Shown piece after piece: positions 8,362 to 17,169 of a DNA stretch of 29,091 nucleotides; the stretch's first letter is position 1; every line of letters starts with the position of its first letter. Source of the DNA: JAABRU01 sp050180235 (lineage in GTDB: Bacteria; Desulfobacterota; Desulfobacteria; Desulfobacterales; Desulfococcaceae); assembly GCA_050180235.1 (NCBI GenBank), contig JBFXEJ010000084.1:1-29091 (forward strand). Reading direction: 5' to 3'. Under the pieces are notes generated by a model. It was not told the DNA's origin, ran no database searches, and was given only the letters and a program-made list of their open reading frames with translations. Both the position numbers and the translations under genes were made by a program.

Positions 8362-11300
8362 ATGAAAGAATATATACATTACTGGCTGATGCTGGTCTTT
8401 TTATGGACAGCAATCATTGCCTCTGCCTGGATATGGCATATCCATGACTGCAATGAGGAAATCATACAGGAATCTCTTGTTATGGCCCGCGCTGCGTTTG
8501 AAAAAGATGTGATTTACAGGCTGTGGAATTCCGGGCATGGCGGAGTATATGTTCCGGTCACAGATCAGACAAGGCCGAATCCCTGGCTTTCAGAGATTTC
8601 TGAAAGAGATATTGTCACACCATCCGGAAAAAAACTGACCCTGATAAATCCCGCGTATATGACCCGTCAGGTGCATGAGATAAGCAAAACCAGATGCGGC
8701 ATTTCCGCACATATTACCAGCCTTGCGCCCCTGAATGAACAGAACAGACCGGATGAATGGGAAACAAAAGCATTAACTGCTTTTAAAAACGGGAAAAAAG
8801 AAATTTCAGAGATACAGAAAACCGGGGGGAAAGAATATTTGCGGCTGATCCGCCCGCTTTTTATCGAAGAGCAGTGTCTGAAATGCCACGGTGATTATAA
8901 AACCGGTATGGTTAGGGGCGGAATAAGCATTGACGTGCCTGTCGCTCCGTTCAGACTTATTCACCGGGAGCATTCTGCCGGGTTTATATTCCGCTATCTC
9001 TTTCTTTGGATACTGGGAATTTCCGGCATTTCTTTCACCTGGGTAAAGATGGAAAAACAGAACCATCATCGCAGAAAGGCAGAAAATGCTCTGATCAGGA
9101 GTGAAAAAAAATTCCGCTTTCTCACGGAAAAAACAAATGATCTGATTTATCTCTACCGCTTAAAGCCCGAACCCGGATTTGAATATGTCAGTCCGTCAGC
9201 AGAAAGAATAAGCGGTTACACACCTGATGAATATTATAATGATCCGCATTTGCCTGCAAAAATTGTGCATCCTGATGATACACATCTCCTGCAGTTTTTT
9301 ATAAACGGCAGTGTCAGCAACGCACCTGCTGTGATGCGCTGGAGAAAAAAGGACGGAACCATTATCTGGACAGAAACAGAAAATATTCCGCTTTACAATG
9401 ACGCAGGTGAATTATTCGCAGTTCAGGGCAGATCCGCAGACATCACGGAACGCAGAATCATTGAGGAAACCCGGCTGTTTCTGCTGAAAAGCGGAAATTC
9501 GGCAGACAGCGGAAATTTTTTTGAATCCCTGGCCCGGTATCTGGCAGAGACTCTGAAAATGGATTACGTTTGCATTGACAAACTCAGCGGAGATATGCTG
9601 ACAGCGCAGACTGTGGCAGTATATTATGATGGAAAATCTGAAAACAATATTGTCTATACCCTGAAAGACACCCCGTGCGGGGATGCTGTCGGACAGATAA
9701 TCTGCTGTTTTCCGGAAGGTGTCAGTCAGCTTTTCCCAAACGATTTGCTGCTCCGGGAAATGTGCGCTGAAAGCTATGTTGGCACAACCCTCTGGGGTTC
9801 AGACGGAAAGATTATCGGACTCATTGCAATGATCAGCCGCAGGACTCTGAAAAACAGCTCCCTTTCTGAAACCGTTCTGAAAGTCGCTGCCATCCGCGCC
9901 TCCGGTGAACTGGAGCGTATGCTGGCAGAGAAGTCCCTGCGGGAGAGCGAGGAACGCTACCGGCAGATTGTCAATACCGCTCAGGAAGGAATATGGCTGA
10001 TTGACAGCGAAGCACGCACCACTTTTGTCAATCAGCGCATGGCAGATATGCTCGGATATGGCGCAGAAGAAATGATCAGCCGTCATCTCTTTGATTTCAT
10101 GGATGATGAGGCCCGTGCAGAGGCCCGGCGCAATCTGGAACGGCGCCGCAGCGGCATAGCAGAGCAGCACGATTTCCGATTCCGCTGCAAAGACGGAACA
10201 GAGATATGGACAATTATCTCCACCAATCCGCTGACAGACAGTCAGGGCAGATTCACAGGCTCTCTGGGAATGATTACAGACATCACCGGCCGCAAACGTG
10301 CGGAAGAACTGCTGGCCCGATCAAACAGGCTTCTTGAAGCTGTTATAAAACAGGCTCCTTTTGCCGTTCATGTGCTTGACGGGGATTTAAGCCATATTCA
10401 TGTGATGATTGAAAACGATGAATCAGGGCGCATTATGGGGGAAAAGATTGAAGGCAGGGCAGACATAGATGCCGGCATACCGGAAACCCTTGTATGCAGA
10501 TTTTTTACGCCCGATGGCAGAGAAGAAATCCCATTGGCAAAAATGCCGGGTTCCAGAGCATTTCAGGGAGAGTATGTCAGCAATGAGGAATATCTTTTGC
10601 GTCATCCTGGCGGTACGGAAATCATTGTGAATGCAAGTGCCTCACCTGTATATGATCAGACAGGCCGGATTATGGCGGTTGTTGTCACATTTCATGACAT
10701 CACAGACAGCAAACGCTCAGAGAAGGAGTTAATCCGCTACAAAGAGCATCTGGAGGAACTGGTTAAAAAACGCACTGCGGAACTGTATATTGCCAAAGAA
10801 AAGGCCGAGACTGCCAACATTGCCAAAAGCCGTTTTCTGTCCAATATGAGCCATGAACTGAGAACACCGCTGAACATTATCATGGGATTTTCACGGCTGC
10901 TGCACAGGGATCAGTCCCTTATGCCAGCGCAGCGGGAAAAACTCAGCACAGTCATCAAAAGCGGCGGGCATCTGCTGGAACTCATCAATGAAGTGCTGGA
11001 AATGTCCAAAATTGAAACCGGAAGTGTTTATCTCTGCGAAGAAGATTTCAATCTGCATCAACTGCTGGATTTTCTGGAAAGCATGTATGCTTTTCGTGCA
11101 CGGGAAAAAGGCATTGGGCTCCGGTTTGAATTATCACCGGGAGTACCCGGATTTATCCGCTCTGATGAACAGAAATTACGGCAGGTGATTTTTAATCTGC
11201 TGAGCAATGCCATCAGGTTCACATCCCAGGGGCATGTCCTTTTGCGGATTGGATATGAGGATAAGGATTCCCGCCTGTCTGTTGCAGTGGAAGATACGGG

Positions 11301-12207
11301 CGCGGGCATTTCCCCTGATGAAATGCACCTGCTGTTTCAGCCCTTCGGACAGACCGAAACCGGCCGTAAAAGTACGGAAGGAACCGGACTGGGGCTGCCC
11401 ATCAGCAAAAAATACATTGAACTCATGCACGGAGAGATATTTGCCGAAAGTCAGCCGGGAAAAGGCAGCATCTTCAGGTTTCATATCCGGGCAGTCCGGG
11501 CGGAAAAGGCAAAATTTCCGGGAAAAACGCAGAAAGGCCGGGTGATCGGACTTGCACCGGGGCAGCCTGTTTACCGCATTCTGCTTGCCGAAGACAATGA
11601 GGATAACCGCAGTCTTATGGGCAGTCTTCTGCAGTCTGCCGGTTTTGAGGTGTGCAAGGCAGAAAACGGACAGGAAGCCCTTGAATTATGGAAGGCCGCA
11701 TCTCCCCATCTGATTCTGATGGATATGCGGATGCCGGTTATGGACGGATATGAGGCTGTAAAAATCATCCGCAATTCAGAAAATTCTGCCTCTCAGATTC
11801 CGGTTATTGCGGTCACGGCCTATGCTTTTGAGGAAGACCGTAATGCCGTGATTGCAGCGGGATGCAGCGATTTTATCCGCAAACCGTTCAGTGAATCAGA
11901 GCTTTTTGAAAAGATTGATTTTTATCTGGGAGTCAGTTATATATATGAGGAAGCACCGGTTCAGGAAAAAACTGTCCGGACAGAACTGAAACCGGGCGAT
12001 CTGCCGGATTTGCCCGGAGAATGGCTTGCGGAATTTCGTCATGCTGCAATGCGGGGGAATTCAAAAGCTCTGCTTGAACTTGTATCGCAGATTCAGAAGG
12101 AGCATTCTGCCGCTGCTGAGGGACTGACAGCGCTGGTTCATAAATACAAGTTTAAAAAAATTGCTGATCTGATCCAGGCAAAGGAGAAGGGAAATGGAGA
12201 CATCTGA
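8362..12207 (+). CDS. c-heme (DUF3365/Tll0287-like) hybrid histidine kinase with PAS-GAF-PAS-PAS, receiver
   Basis: A 1281-residue membrane sensor. Helix 1 (about 6-24) and helix 2 (about 206-226) bracket a periplasmic domain with one CLKCH haem-attachment motif (Cys172, Cys175, His176) in the context typical of DUF3365/Tll0287-like sensors. Then come PAS (about 247-365), GAF (372-523), PAS (530-648), PAS (652-787), HisKA (SHELRTPLN, His831), HATPase (about 930-1043), a receiver (Asp1121) and the same helical tail as the kinase at 1149-6650. From HisKA to the end the two kinases are closely related, with a stretch of about 90 nt differing at a single base. A covalently bound haem implies sensing of redox state or a gas such as NO or O2 (inference). 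I chose ATG 8362 because the upstream codons lie in a repeat end; ATG 8284, preceded by GAAGG, is the alternative. It overlaps the next gene by 14 bp. Confidence 0.9.
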   Translation: MKEYIHYWLMLVFLWTAIIASAWIWHIHDCNEEIIQESLVMARAAFEKDVIYRLWNSGHGGVYVPVTDQTRPNPWLSEISERDIVTPSGKKLTLINPAYMTRQVHEISKTRCGISAHITSLAPLNEQNRPDEWETKALTAFKNGKKEISEIQKTGGKEYLRLIRPLFIEEQCLKCHGDYKTGMVRGGISIDVPVAPFRLIHREHSAGFIFRYLFLWILGISGISFTWVKMEKQNHHRRKAENALIRSEKKFRFLTEKTNDLIYLYRLKPEPGFEYVSPSAERISGYTPDEYYNDPHLPAKIVHPDDTHLLQFFINGSVSNAPAVMRWRKKDGTIIWTETENIPLYNDAGELFAVQGRSADITERRIIEETRLFLLKSGNSADSGNFFESLARYLAETLKMDYVCIDKLSGDMLTAQTVAVYYDGKSENNIVYTLKDTPCGDAVGQIICCFPEGVSQLFPNDLLLREMCAESYVGTTLWGSDGKIIGLIAMISRRTLKNSSLSETVLKVAAIRASGELERMLAEKSLRESEERYRQIVNTAQEGIWLIDSEARTTFVNQRMADMLGYGAEEMISRHLFDFMDDEARAEARRNLERRRSGIAEQHDFRFRCKDGTEIWTIISTNPLTDSQGRFTGSLGMITDITGRKRAEELLARSNRLLEAVIKQAPFAVHVLDGDLSHIHVMIENDESGRIMGEKIEGRADIDAGIPETLVCRFFTPDGREEIPLAKMPGSRAFQGEYVSNEEYLLRHPGGTEIIVNASASPVYDQTGRIMAVVVTFHDITDSKRSEKELIRYKEHLEELVKKRTAELYIAKEKAETANIAKSRFLSNMSHELRTPLNIIMGFSRLLHRDQSLMPAQREKLSTVIKSGGHLLELINEVLEMSKIETGSVYLCEEDFNLHQLLDFLESMYAFRAREKGIGLRFELSPGVPGFIRSDEQKLRQVIFNLLSNAIRFTSQGHVLLRIGYEDKDSRLSVAVEDTGAGISPDEMHLLFQPFGQTETGRKSTEGTGLGLPISKKYIELMHGEIFAESQPGKGSIFRFHIRAVRAEKAKFPGKTQKGRVIGLAPGQPVYRILLAEDNEDNRSLMGSLLQSAGFEVCKAENGQEALELWKAASPHLILMDMRMPVMDGYEAVKIIRNSENSASQIPVIAVTAYAFEEDRNAVIAAGCSDFIRKPFSESELFEKIDFYLGVSYIYEEAPVQEKTVRTELKPGDLPDLPGEWLAEFRHAAMRGNSKALLELVSQIQKEHSAAAEGLTALVHKYKFKKIADLIQAKEKGNGDI

Positions 12208-14476
12208 AAATACGGCATTGAAAGCAAAAATTCTGATCGTGGATGACACCCTTCAGAATCTTCAGATGCTGTCGGAAATGCTGACCCAAAAGGGTTATTC
12301 TGTTACGGGCGCGCCGGACGGCCCCACCGCGCTGATGATAGCCGCCAATGACCCTCCGGATCTGATCCTTTTGGATATTCTGATGCCCGGAATGGATGGT
12401 TATGAGGTATGCAGACAGTTTAAAACCGGGTACTGTACAGACTCTCAGCATTGCATCCCGGCATATATTCCGGTTATTTTTCTGAGCGCACTGGAAGATA
12501 CAGAGACCAAAATAAAAGGATTTCAGGCCGGCGGAGTGGATTTTATCACAAAACCCTTTCAGCCCGAAGAAGTGACCGCGCGCATTGACACGCATCTGAA
12601 ACTGCGGAATTTTCAGAAACAGTTGGAAGAACAGAACTCCCGCCTGCAGACAGAAATAGCGGCCCGCCGACACGCGGAGGAGGAACTGAAAAAGCACAGC
12701 GGTCAGCTTGAAAAACTGGTCATGGAGCGGACTGCCGAACTGATGTGGGAAAACAGTCTGAATGAGCGTATGGCCGCCATATCAGCGGATCTGCTGGCTG
12801 CTGAATATGACATTGCAAAAATAGCGGGACTGATACTTGGAGCTGCAAAGGAACTTACCGGAAGTTCTGACGGATATGTTGCGGAAATCAATCTCCGGAC
12901 AAAAGAATGCGTCATGATTGGGGTTCCGGAGGATATTCTCTCTTCATTCAAAACAGAAAACAGACAGTCTGCCTTTCCCATCGGCCCGGACGGAAAATAC
13001 ATCGGACTTTCGGGACATTCGCTGAATACCGGGGAGCCCTTTTATACCAATGATCCTAAAAATCATCCGTTTTCAAAGGGCATTCCCGAAGGCCATGTCC
13101 CTGTTGAACGTTTTCTGTCAGTTCCTGTGTTTCTGGAAGGAAAGCTCAGAGGCCAGATATCTTTGGGCAATCCGCCCAGAGATTATACGGATGGCGATCT
13201 GAATGCGGTAAAGCGCCTGGCCGGTCTCTATGCCCTCGCGATTCAGCGCTGTCAGTATGAACGGGAGAAAGAAAGTCTGAAACAGCAGGTTCAGAAAACC
13301 CAGAGAATGGAAGCACTGGGAACCCTTGCCGGAGGAATCGCACATGATTTCAACAATATTCTTTTTCCGATCCTCGGTTATTCGGAAATGATGAGCGAGG
13401 ACCTTCCGGAAGGAAGCAGTCTCCGGGACAGTATCAGCCAGATTTTGCAGGGGGTTCATCGCGCCACCCAACTGGTGAAACAGATTCTGACCTTTTGCCG
13501 TCAGGCCGAGCAGAAACCTGAACCCCTTCAGATTCATCTGATTATCAAAGAAGTGCTGAAACTGATCCGCGCTTCCTTTCCGTCAACGATTCAAATCTGT
13601 CAGAATATCAGAGACTGCGGCATGGTAATAGCGGATCCCACGCAGATTCACCAGATGGCAATGAATCTGATTACCAATGCCTTTCACGCGATGGAAGAAA
13701 AAGGGGGAATGCTGACTGTCAGTCTGGATCAGGTGCAGATTGGACCTGAAGATATGACAGAAGCGGATATGCTTCCCGGTGAATACATCTGCCTTACAGT
13801 GGCCGATACCGGAACCGGCATGGACAAAGCAGTCATGGAGCATATGTTTGATCCCTATTTTACAACAAAAAAACCGGAAAAAGGCACAGGACTCGGGCTG
13901 GCCGTTGTTCATGGAATTGTCAAAAGCTGCTATGGAGGAATCCGGGTGTCCAGCGAGCCTGGCAAAGGAAGTGAATTCAAAATCTGGCTGCCGCTGGCAA
14001 AAAACCGGGATATAAGGGCGCAGATAAATCAGAATCATGAACCTCTGCCACGGGGAAATGAGAATATTCTGATTGTTGATGATGAACTGCAGATTCTGAA
14101 AATATTAAAGCAGATGCTGGAGCGTATTGGGTATCAGATTACAGCGCGAACAGGCAGTATTGAGGCTTTGGAAGCATTTAAGGCCAATCCTTACCGCTTC
14201 AGTCTGATTGTCACAGATTTTACCATGCCGAATATGACCGGCCTCGGACTTGCCAAAGAAGTTCTGTCCATACGCTCTGATATTCCCATTATCATGTGCT
14301 CAGGATTCAGTGAACAGGTGGATGCGGAAAAGGCAAAAGCATGCGGCATAAAAGAATATCTCATTAAACCGGTGGCCATAAGCGATTTGGCCCGCTCGAT
14401 TCGCAGGGTATTGTCCTCACTTTCCCAGTCAAAAGCTTTATTTCCATTAATTTTCATTCCATCGTGTCTGATTTAA
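12194..14476 (+). CDS. receiver-GAF-histidine kinase-receiver protein
   Basis: A soluble 760-residue hybrid kinase. Receiver 1 has Asp61 in LLDILMPGMDG, followed by a coiled coil, a GAF-like domain (about 190-355), a kinase core of the GGIAHDFNN type (His384), an HATPase domain (ADTGTGMDK, GTGLGLAVV) and a C-terminal receiver (Asp675 in VTDFTMPN). The first 60 residues match the receiver-kinase at 6637-7896, including the 14-bp overlap with the upstream gene and the GGAGAAGGGAA ribosome-binding site. The kinase core is of a different subtype (HDFNN rather than SHEFRTP). The second unit therefore kept the N-terminal receiver but acquired a different kinase module (inference). Receiver 1 has a short insertion (TGYCTDSQHC) that the paralogue lacks. 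No DNA-binding output is present. Confidence 0.9.
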   Translation: METSENTALKAKILIVDDTLQNLQMLSEMLTQKGYSVTGAPDGPTALMIAANDPPDLILLDILMPGMDGYEVCRQFKTGYCTDSQHCIPAYIPVIFLSALEDTETKIKGFQAGGVDFITKPFQPEEVTARIDTHLKLRNFQKQLEEQNSRLQTEIAARRHAEEELKKHSGQLEKLVMERTAELMWENSLNERMAAISADLLAAEYDIAKIAGLILGAAKELTGSSDGYVAEINLRTKECVMIGVPEDILSSFKTENRQSAFPIGPDGKYIGLSGHSLNTGEPFYTNDPKNHPFSKGIPEGHVPVERFLSVPVFLEGKLRGQISLGNPPRDYTDGDLNAVKRLAGLYALAIQRCQYEREKESLKQQVQKTQRMEALGTLAGGIAHDFNNILFPILGYSEMMSEDLPEGSSLRDSISQILQGVHRATQLVKQILTFCRQAEQKPEPLQIHLIIKEVLKLIRASFPSTIQICQNIRDCGMVIADPTQIHQMAMNLITNAFHAMEEKGGMLTVSLDQVQIGPEDMTEADMLPGEYICLTVADTGTGMDKAVMEHMFDPYFTTKKPEKGTGLGLAVVHGIVKSCYGGIRVSSEPGKGSEFKIWLPLAKNRDIRAQINQNHEPLPRGNENILIVDDELQILKILKQMLERIGYQITARTGSIEALEAFKANPYRFSLIVTDFTMPNMTGLGLAKEVLSIRSDIPIIMCSGFSEQVDAEKAKACGIKEYLIKPVAISDLARSIRRVLSSLSQSKALFPLIFIPSCLI

Positions 14477-14485
14477 GGCAATTTA

Positions 14486-14562
14486 CGGAAAACAATATAC
14501 CTCCAAAGTATCAAAAACTTCCAGTTTTTGCCCTGTGCCTGTGAACTGAACCGGGATATTTA
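14486..14562 (+). mobile_element. truncated 101-bp-type MITE (copy 4)
   Basis: Shares the core of the other three copies, including the hairpin at 14512-14530 (CAAAAACT, TCC, AGTTTTTG). The right-hand end is missing: at GGATATTTA, where intact copies continue with TTTTCAG, the palindromic element at 14563 begins. The left-hand end (TTAAGGCAATTT near 14473) is degenerate. Confidence 0.6.
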
Positions 14563-14698
14563 GGCGATTTCCATGAAAAAATGCACCATCACTGTAGGGT
14601 GGGCACGGCTTTTTGTGCCCGCCGTTTCAGCAGGACGGCGGGCACAGAAAGCCGTGCCCGCCCTGCGAAAAACGGTATAATCATTAATGGAAATCACC
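14563..14698 (-). mobile_element. palindromic TTA-flanked element (copy 2)
   Basis: 136 bp, from GGCGATTTCCATG to GGAAATCACC, with TTA on both sides (14560-14562 and 14699-14701). Arm 14597-14625 pairs with 14635-14663, and the loop 14626-14634 is the reverse complement of the loop in the copy at 702-836, confirming opposite orientation. It sits at a TTA inside the 101-bp-type repeat, which is the same kind of target as elsewhere in the window. Confidence 0.7.
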
Positions 14699-14740
14699 TT
14701 ACAGTTCTTTTACCAACTTTTGCCCTCTGCAAAACAGGAT

Positions 14741-14778
14741 GGGGGAGTGCAAAAATTAAGCGGAGCGGTTTTTTGCAC
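14741..14778 (+). repeat. dispersed repeat with GTGCAAAAA/TTTTTGCAC stem (copy 3)
   Basis: Same motif as at 8119-8156 and 28771-28808. The downstream GGAAAAA.TGACG.TATTG block is also conserved among the copies and leads directly into an AATGGCGAAT family end. Confidence 0.7.
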
Positions 14779-14809
14779 AGCCGGAACTGCTGGAAAAATG
14801 ACGATATTG

Positions 14810-14860
14810 GATCAAACCAATGGCGAATCGGTATAATACCAATTCGCCATTGGTTTGATC
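14810..14860. repeat. 51-bp near-perfect palindrome at a junction of two repeat ends
   Basis: GATCAAACCAATGGCGAAT on the left is mirrored by ATTCGCCATTGGTTTGATC on the right around a GGTATAATACC centre. 24 of the 25 symmetric pairs match (14829 with 14841 is the exception). It is a head-to-head junction of two ends of the ATACC...GGTAT family, with the symmetry extending 9 bases beyond the usual end. Confidence 0.75.
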
Positions 14861-14880
14861 AAAATTTCAGAAAATCCCAT

Positions 14881-14997
14881 CCTGAGAGGGGGCAGGGGGT
14901 GTGTCTTTTACCGCACCCTGAACACACCCCTTAATCCCCTCTCAGGAGGGGAATGAGCACTTAACAGCCCCTGCTCCTGAGAGGGGGCAGGGGGTGT
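14881..14997. repeat. direct and inverted G-rich repeats
   Basis: An identical 22-nt G-rich sequence (beginning CCTGAGAGGGGG) is present at 14881-14902 and 14976-14997. A related inverted copy (CCCCTCTCAGGAGGGG) lies between them near 14936-14951. The same sequence, diverged, is inside the 92-bp element at 25793-25884. It may act as a terminator for the cytochrome gene ending at 15002 (inference). Confidence 0.55.
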
Positions 14998-15001
14998 TTA
15001 A

Positions 15002-16414
15002 CTACTGTGCATTCTGTGCAGGGCCGAAAACCTCCGGCGGCTTGACAGTGCTGCCTGTGGCATTGGGGAAATTCTCCGCTTTGTAAGCCTTCCGGTTTTC
15101 CTTTATCATCTCAGTGCCTTCTTCCATAAAGGTGCTGAAGCGTTTTTTGCACTCATAAAAACCGTGCCACCATGAATAATCCGGAGCCATCATGGCCGCG
15201 CCCATTCTAGCCCTGCGACCCTCATGATGCCAGAGCTCATAAAATTCAAATTCGATCTCCTCGTCAAAGAATTTCGTGCTGTCCAGCAGACCTTTTTCAT
15301 TGAGATCATCAAACATTTTTTTGGCAGGTTTGTAATAGACCTCATTGTATTCCGCCACCACCCGATCCATCTGACTGAAATGTCCGTCTGTCCAGACTTT
15401 TCCATGACACTGCATACAGATTTCAGCCATTTTCTGCCGTTCGGTCTGCCAGTTGGTTTTGGCCGGAAATGCCTTGAATTCCTCTGGTCTTACCGTAAGC
15501 GGAGCCTGCAGTTCCCAGGCCAGCCGTTCTGTGACGTCATGGCTGGTCATCACCGTACCCGCGCCGGACATATGGCAGGAAGCACAGGTTGGGCCTCGGA
15601 AATCCACGCCGGGCGTCCAGGTTCCGGGTGCGGAATTCCAGTTGTACTCATCTCCGAATGCAGCATAAAGCGCGCCATGCTTGGATTCTGTGAAGATTTC
15701 GATTTGCGGATGATCCGGCCCCAGATGACACTGGCCGCAGGCTTCAGGTTTGCGGGCTTCCATTACGGAAAAACGGTGCCGGGAATGGCAACTGGTGCAA
15801 CTGCCTTTGCTGCCGTCCATATTGATCCGTCCCACACCGACATTGGGCCATGTGTCAGGATCAAGTCCGCCGTCCTTTGTTTTCAGGACAGTGCCGTGAC
15901 AGTGATAACAGCCGTTCAGCCGCTCAAAATCGCTGTTCATGCCGTGGTTGAGCCAGGGATCAATCTTCCACATAATCTCAACCGTATTGGCATGTTTGCT
16001 TATGCTGTACTGTTTGCTTTCATCCGGATGACACCGGGAGCAGTCTTTGGGGGTTACTGCGGCAGCAACCGGAACACTGTATTCTTTGGTCCCGTATTTC
16101 AGATCCGAGCGTTCATACTGTTTGAAGTGCACCTGACTTACATCCGGATCATGGGCTTCGGCCTTGTGGCAGTCATAGCAGGTGATGTTTGCGCTGGCAT
16201 GGCGGCTGTTTGCCCAGTCTGCAAACAGGCCCGGATGCTCCTGTTTGTGGCATTCAATGCAGGCCACTGCCTCTTTGGGCATACTGCGCTCAATCCGGAA
16301 AGATTTTTCCTTCGGCATATTTCCCTGTCCCTCATTCTGTGCTGTGACTGTCCCCGCGCACAGAAAAAAACAGACAGGCATTCCCATACACAACAATCCC
16401 AAACCCTTTTTCAT
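15002..16414 (-). CDS. hao: octaheme c-type cytochrome, hydroxylamine oxidoreductase (HAO) family
   Basis: A 470-residue periplasmic protein with a Sec signal peptide ending about TVTA-QN. Eight CxxCH haem sites are at residues 52, 79, 125, 169, 206, 226, 277 and 333; the spacing and the C-terminal APDYSWWHGFYE region fit the HAO family, in which the fourth haem is the active site. In ammonia oxidisers HAO oxidises hydroxylamine. In the epsilonproteobacterial type paired with a NapC-like partner it is thought to reduce nitrite or hydroxylamine. The adjacent quinol-dehydrogenase gene favours the reductive role here (inference). I cannot tell from the sequence alone whether the tyrosine crosslinked to haem P460 is present. 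ATG 16414 is the start: AAAGGAGG lies just upstream, and the GTG at 16429 would translate the ribosome-binding site as KGG. Confidence 0.85.
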   Translation of the reverse strand: MKKGLGLLCMGMPVCFFLCAGTVTAQNEGQGNMPKEKSFRIERSMPKEAVACIECHKQEHPGLFADWANSRHASANITCYDCHKAEAHDPDVSQVHFKQYERSDLKYGTKEYSVPVAAAVTPKDCSRCHPDESKQYSISKHANTVEIMWKIDPWLNHGMNSDFERLNGCYHCHGTVLKTKDGGLDPDTWPNVGVGRINMDGSKGSCTSCHSRHRFSVMEARKPEACGQCHLGPDHPQIEIFTESKHGALYAAFGDEYNWNSAPGTWTPGVDFRGPTCASCHMSGAGTVMTSHDVTERLAWELQAPLTVRPEEFKAFPAKTNWQTERQKMAEICMQCHGKVWTDGHFSQMDRVVAEYNEVYYKPAKKMFDDLNEKGLLDSTKFFDEEIEFEFYELWHHEGRRARMGAAMMAPDYSWWHGFYECKKRFSTFMEEGTEMIKENRKAYKAENFPNATGSTVKPPEVFGPAQNAQ

Positions 16415-16524
16415 GCCTCCTCCTTTCACATTTTGCAGATGATTTATAAAAAACAGCTAAGCAGGTAAACGAAAATTTTTGTGTATAAAAAATCAGATTT
16501 CTCAGGAAATTTCTCTTCCCTTAC

Positions 16525-17076
16525 TTATATCCCCAGTCCCCTGTATGACTCACGGTACTGCTTGTATCCGTAATGATCCCGCGAATTGTGAACCAGATCC
16601 CGGTGACAGTCCACACATCTTTTTTCATAACCGCTCCGGGCATAGACCACATCCCGGTGCGCGATCATTGCCCCTCTTTTGTTGGGAATGTAAAGAAGAT
16701 TTCTGTGGCATTTCTGACACTGTTCATTGCTGAAGGATGCATATGCCTTTTGGCGGTTTTCTTCATGGTCATACGCATCCTGAGTGAAATGAACCACAAT
16801 ATCCTTGATGCCGTGCATGGTTTTTGCGTAGAAAAAATCAAAGGTGTGCTGGGGAGCGGGCAGATGACAGTCCATGCAGTCGGCTACGAATCCGTGCGCA
16901 TTGTTGACATGGGTGGAGGTCTTCCATGTGTCAAAGGCAAACTGAATTTCATGGCAGGACGCGCAGAACTGGGGCGTTGAAGTTCTGACCATTGCATAAT
17001 AGGAGAGACTGAAAAGCGGAAACGCGACCAGCAGGCCGATGGTGATGAGAATCAGGGGTTTGACAAACTTCTTCAT
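16525..17076 (-). CDS. tetraheme NapC/NirT/NrfH-type quinol dehydrogenase
   Basis: A 183-residue protein with one N-terminal membrane anchor (about 8-28) and a periplasmic domain carrying four CxxCH haem motifs at residues 38, 67, 120 and 154. NapC/NrfH-family proteins take electrons from membrane quinol and pass them to a periplasmic reductase. Here the evident partner is the octaheme HAO-family cytochrome encoded 110 bp downstream on the same strand, as in haoC-haoA pairs. Length is close to the family's usual 180-200 residues. ATG 17076 is preceded by AAGGAGG at ideal spacing. A perfect 16-bp FNR/DNR/HcpR-type palindrome stands about 95 bp upstream of the start. A dedicated NrfH would normally sit with the pentaheme NrfA, which is absent from this window. 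Confidence 0.88.
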   Translation of the reverse strand: MKKFVKPLILITIGLLVAFPLFSLSYYAMVRTSTPQFCASCHEIQFAFDTWKTSTHVNNAHGFVADCMDCHLPAPQHTFDFFYAKTMHGIKDIVVHFTQDAYDHEENRQKAYASFSNEQCQKCHRNLLYIPNKRGAMIAHRDVVYARSGYEKRCVDCHRDLVHNSRDHYGYKQYRESYRGLGI

Positions 17077-17169
17077 GTTTATCCTCCTTTATCTTCAGGC
17101 AGGTTGTGAGACAATTCAGTATAATATATTCTATTATTTAAATTTGTATCCTGTAATTTATTACGATTC

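Larger units (their letters stand above)
14477..15001. other. 525-bp gene-free gap made almost entirely of repeats
   Basis: The gap between the kinase stop and the convergent cytochrome gene holds, in order: a truncated 101-bp-type element, a palindromic TTA-flanked element, a GTGCAAAAA-stem repeat, a 51-bp palindrome, and two direct copies of a G-rich motif with an inverted copy between them. No gene and no tRNA is seen. The palindromes could terminate transcription from both sides. Confidence 0.7.

Noticed and set aside
15224..16468. 414-codon open frame on the plus strand across the octaheme cytochrome gene
   Set aside because: It is the antisense shadow of a gene with eight CxxCH motifs, a signal peptide and a strong ribosome-binding site; its own protein has no recognisable family.
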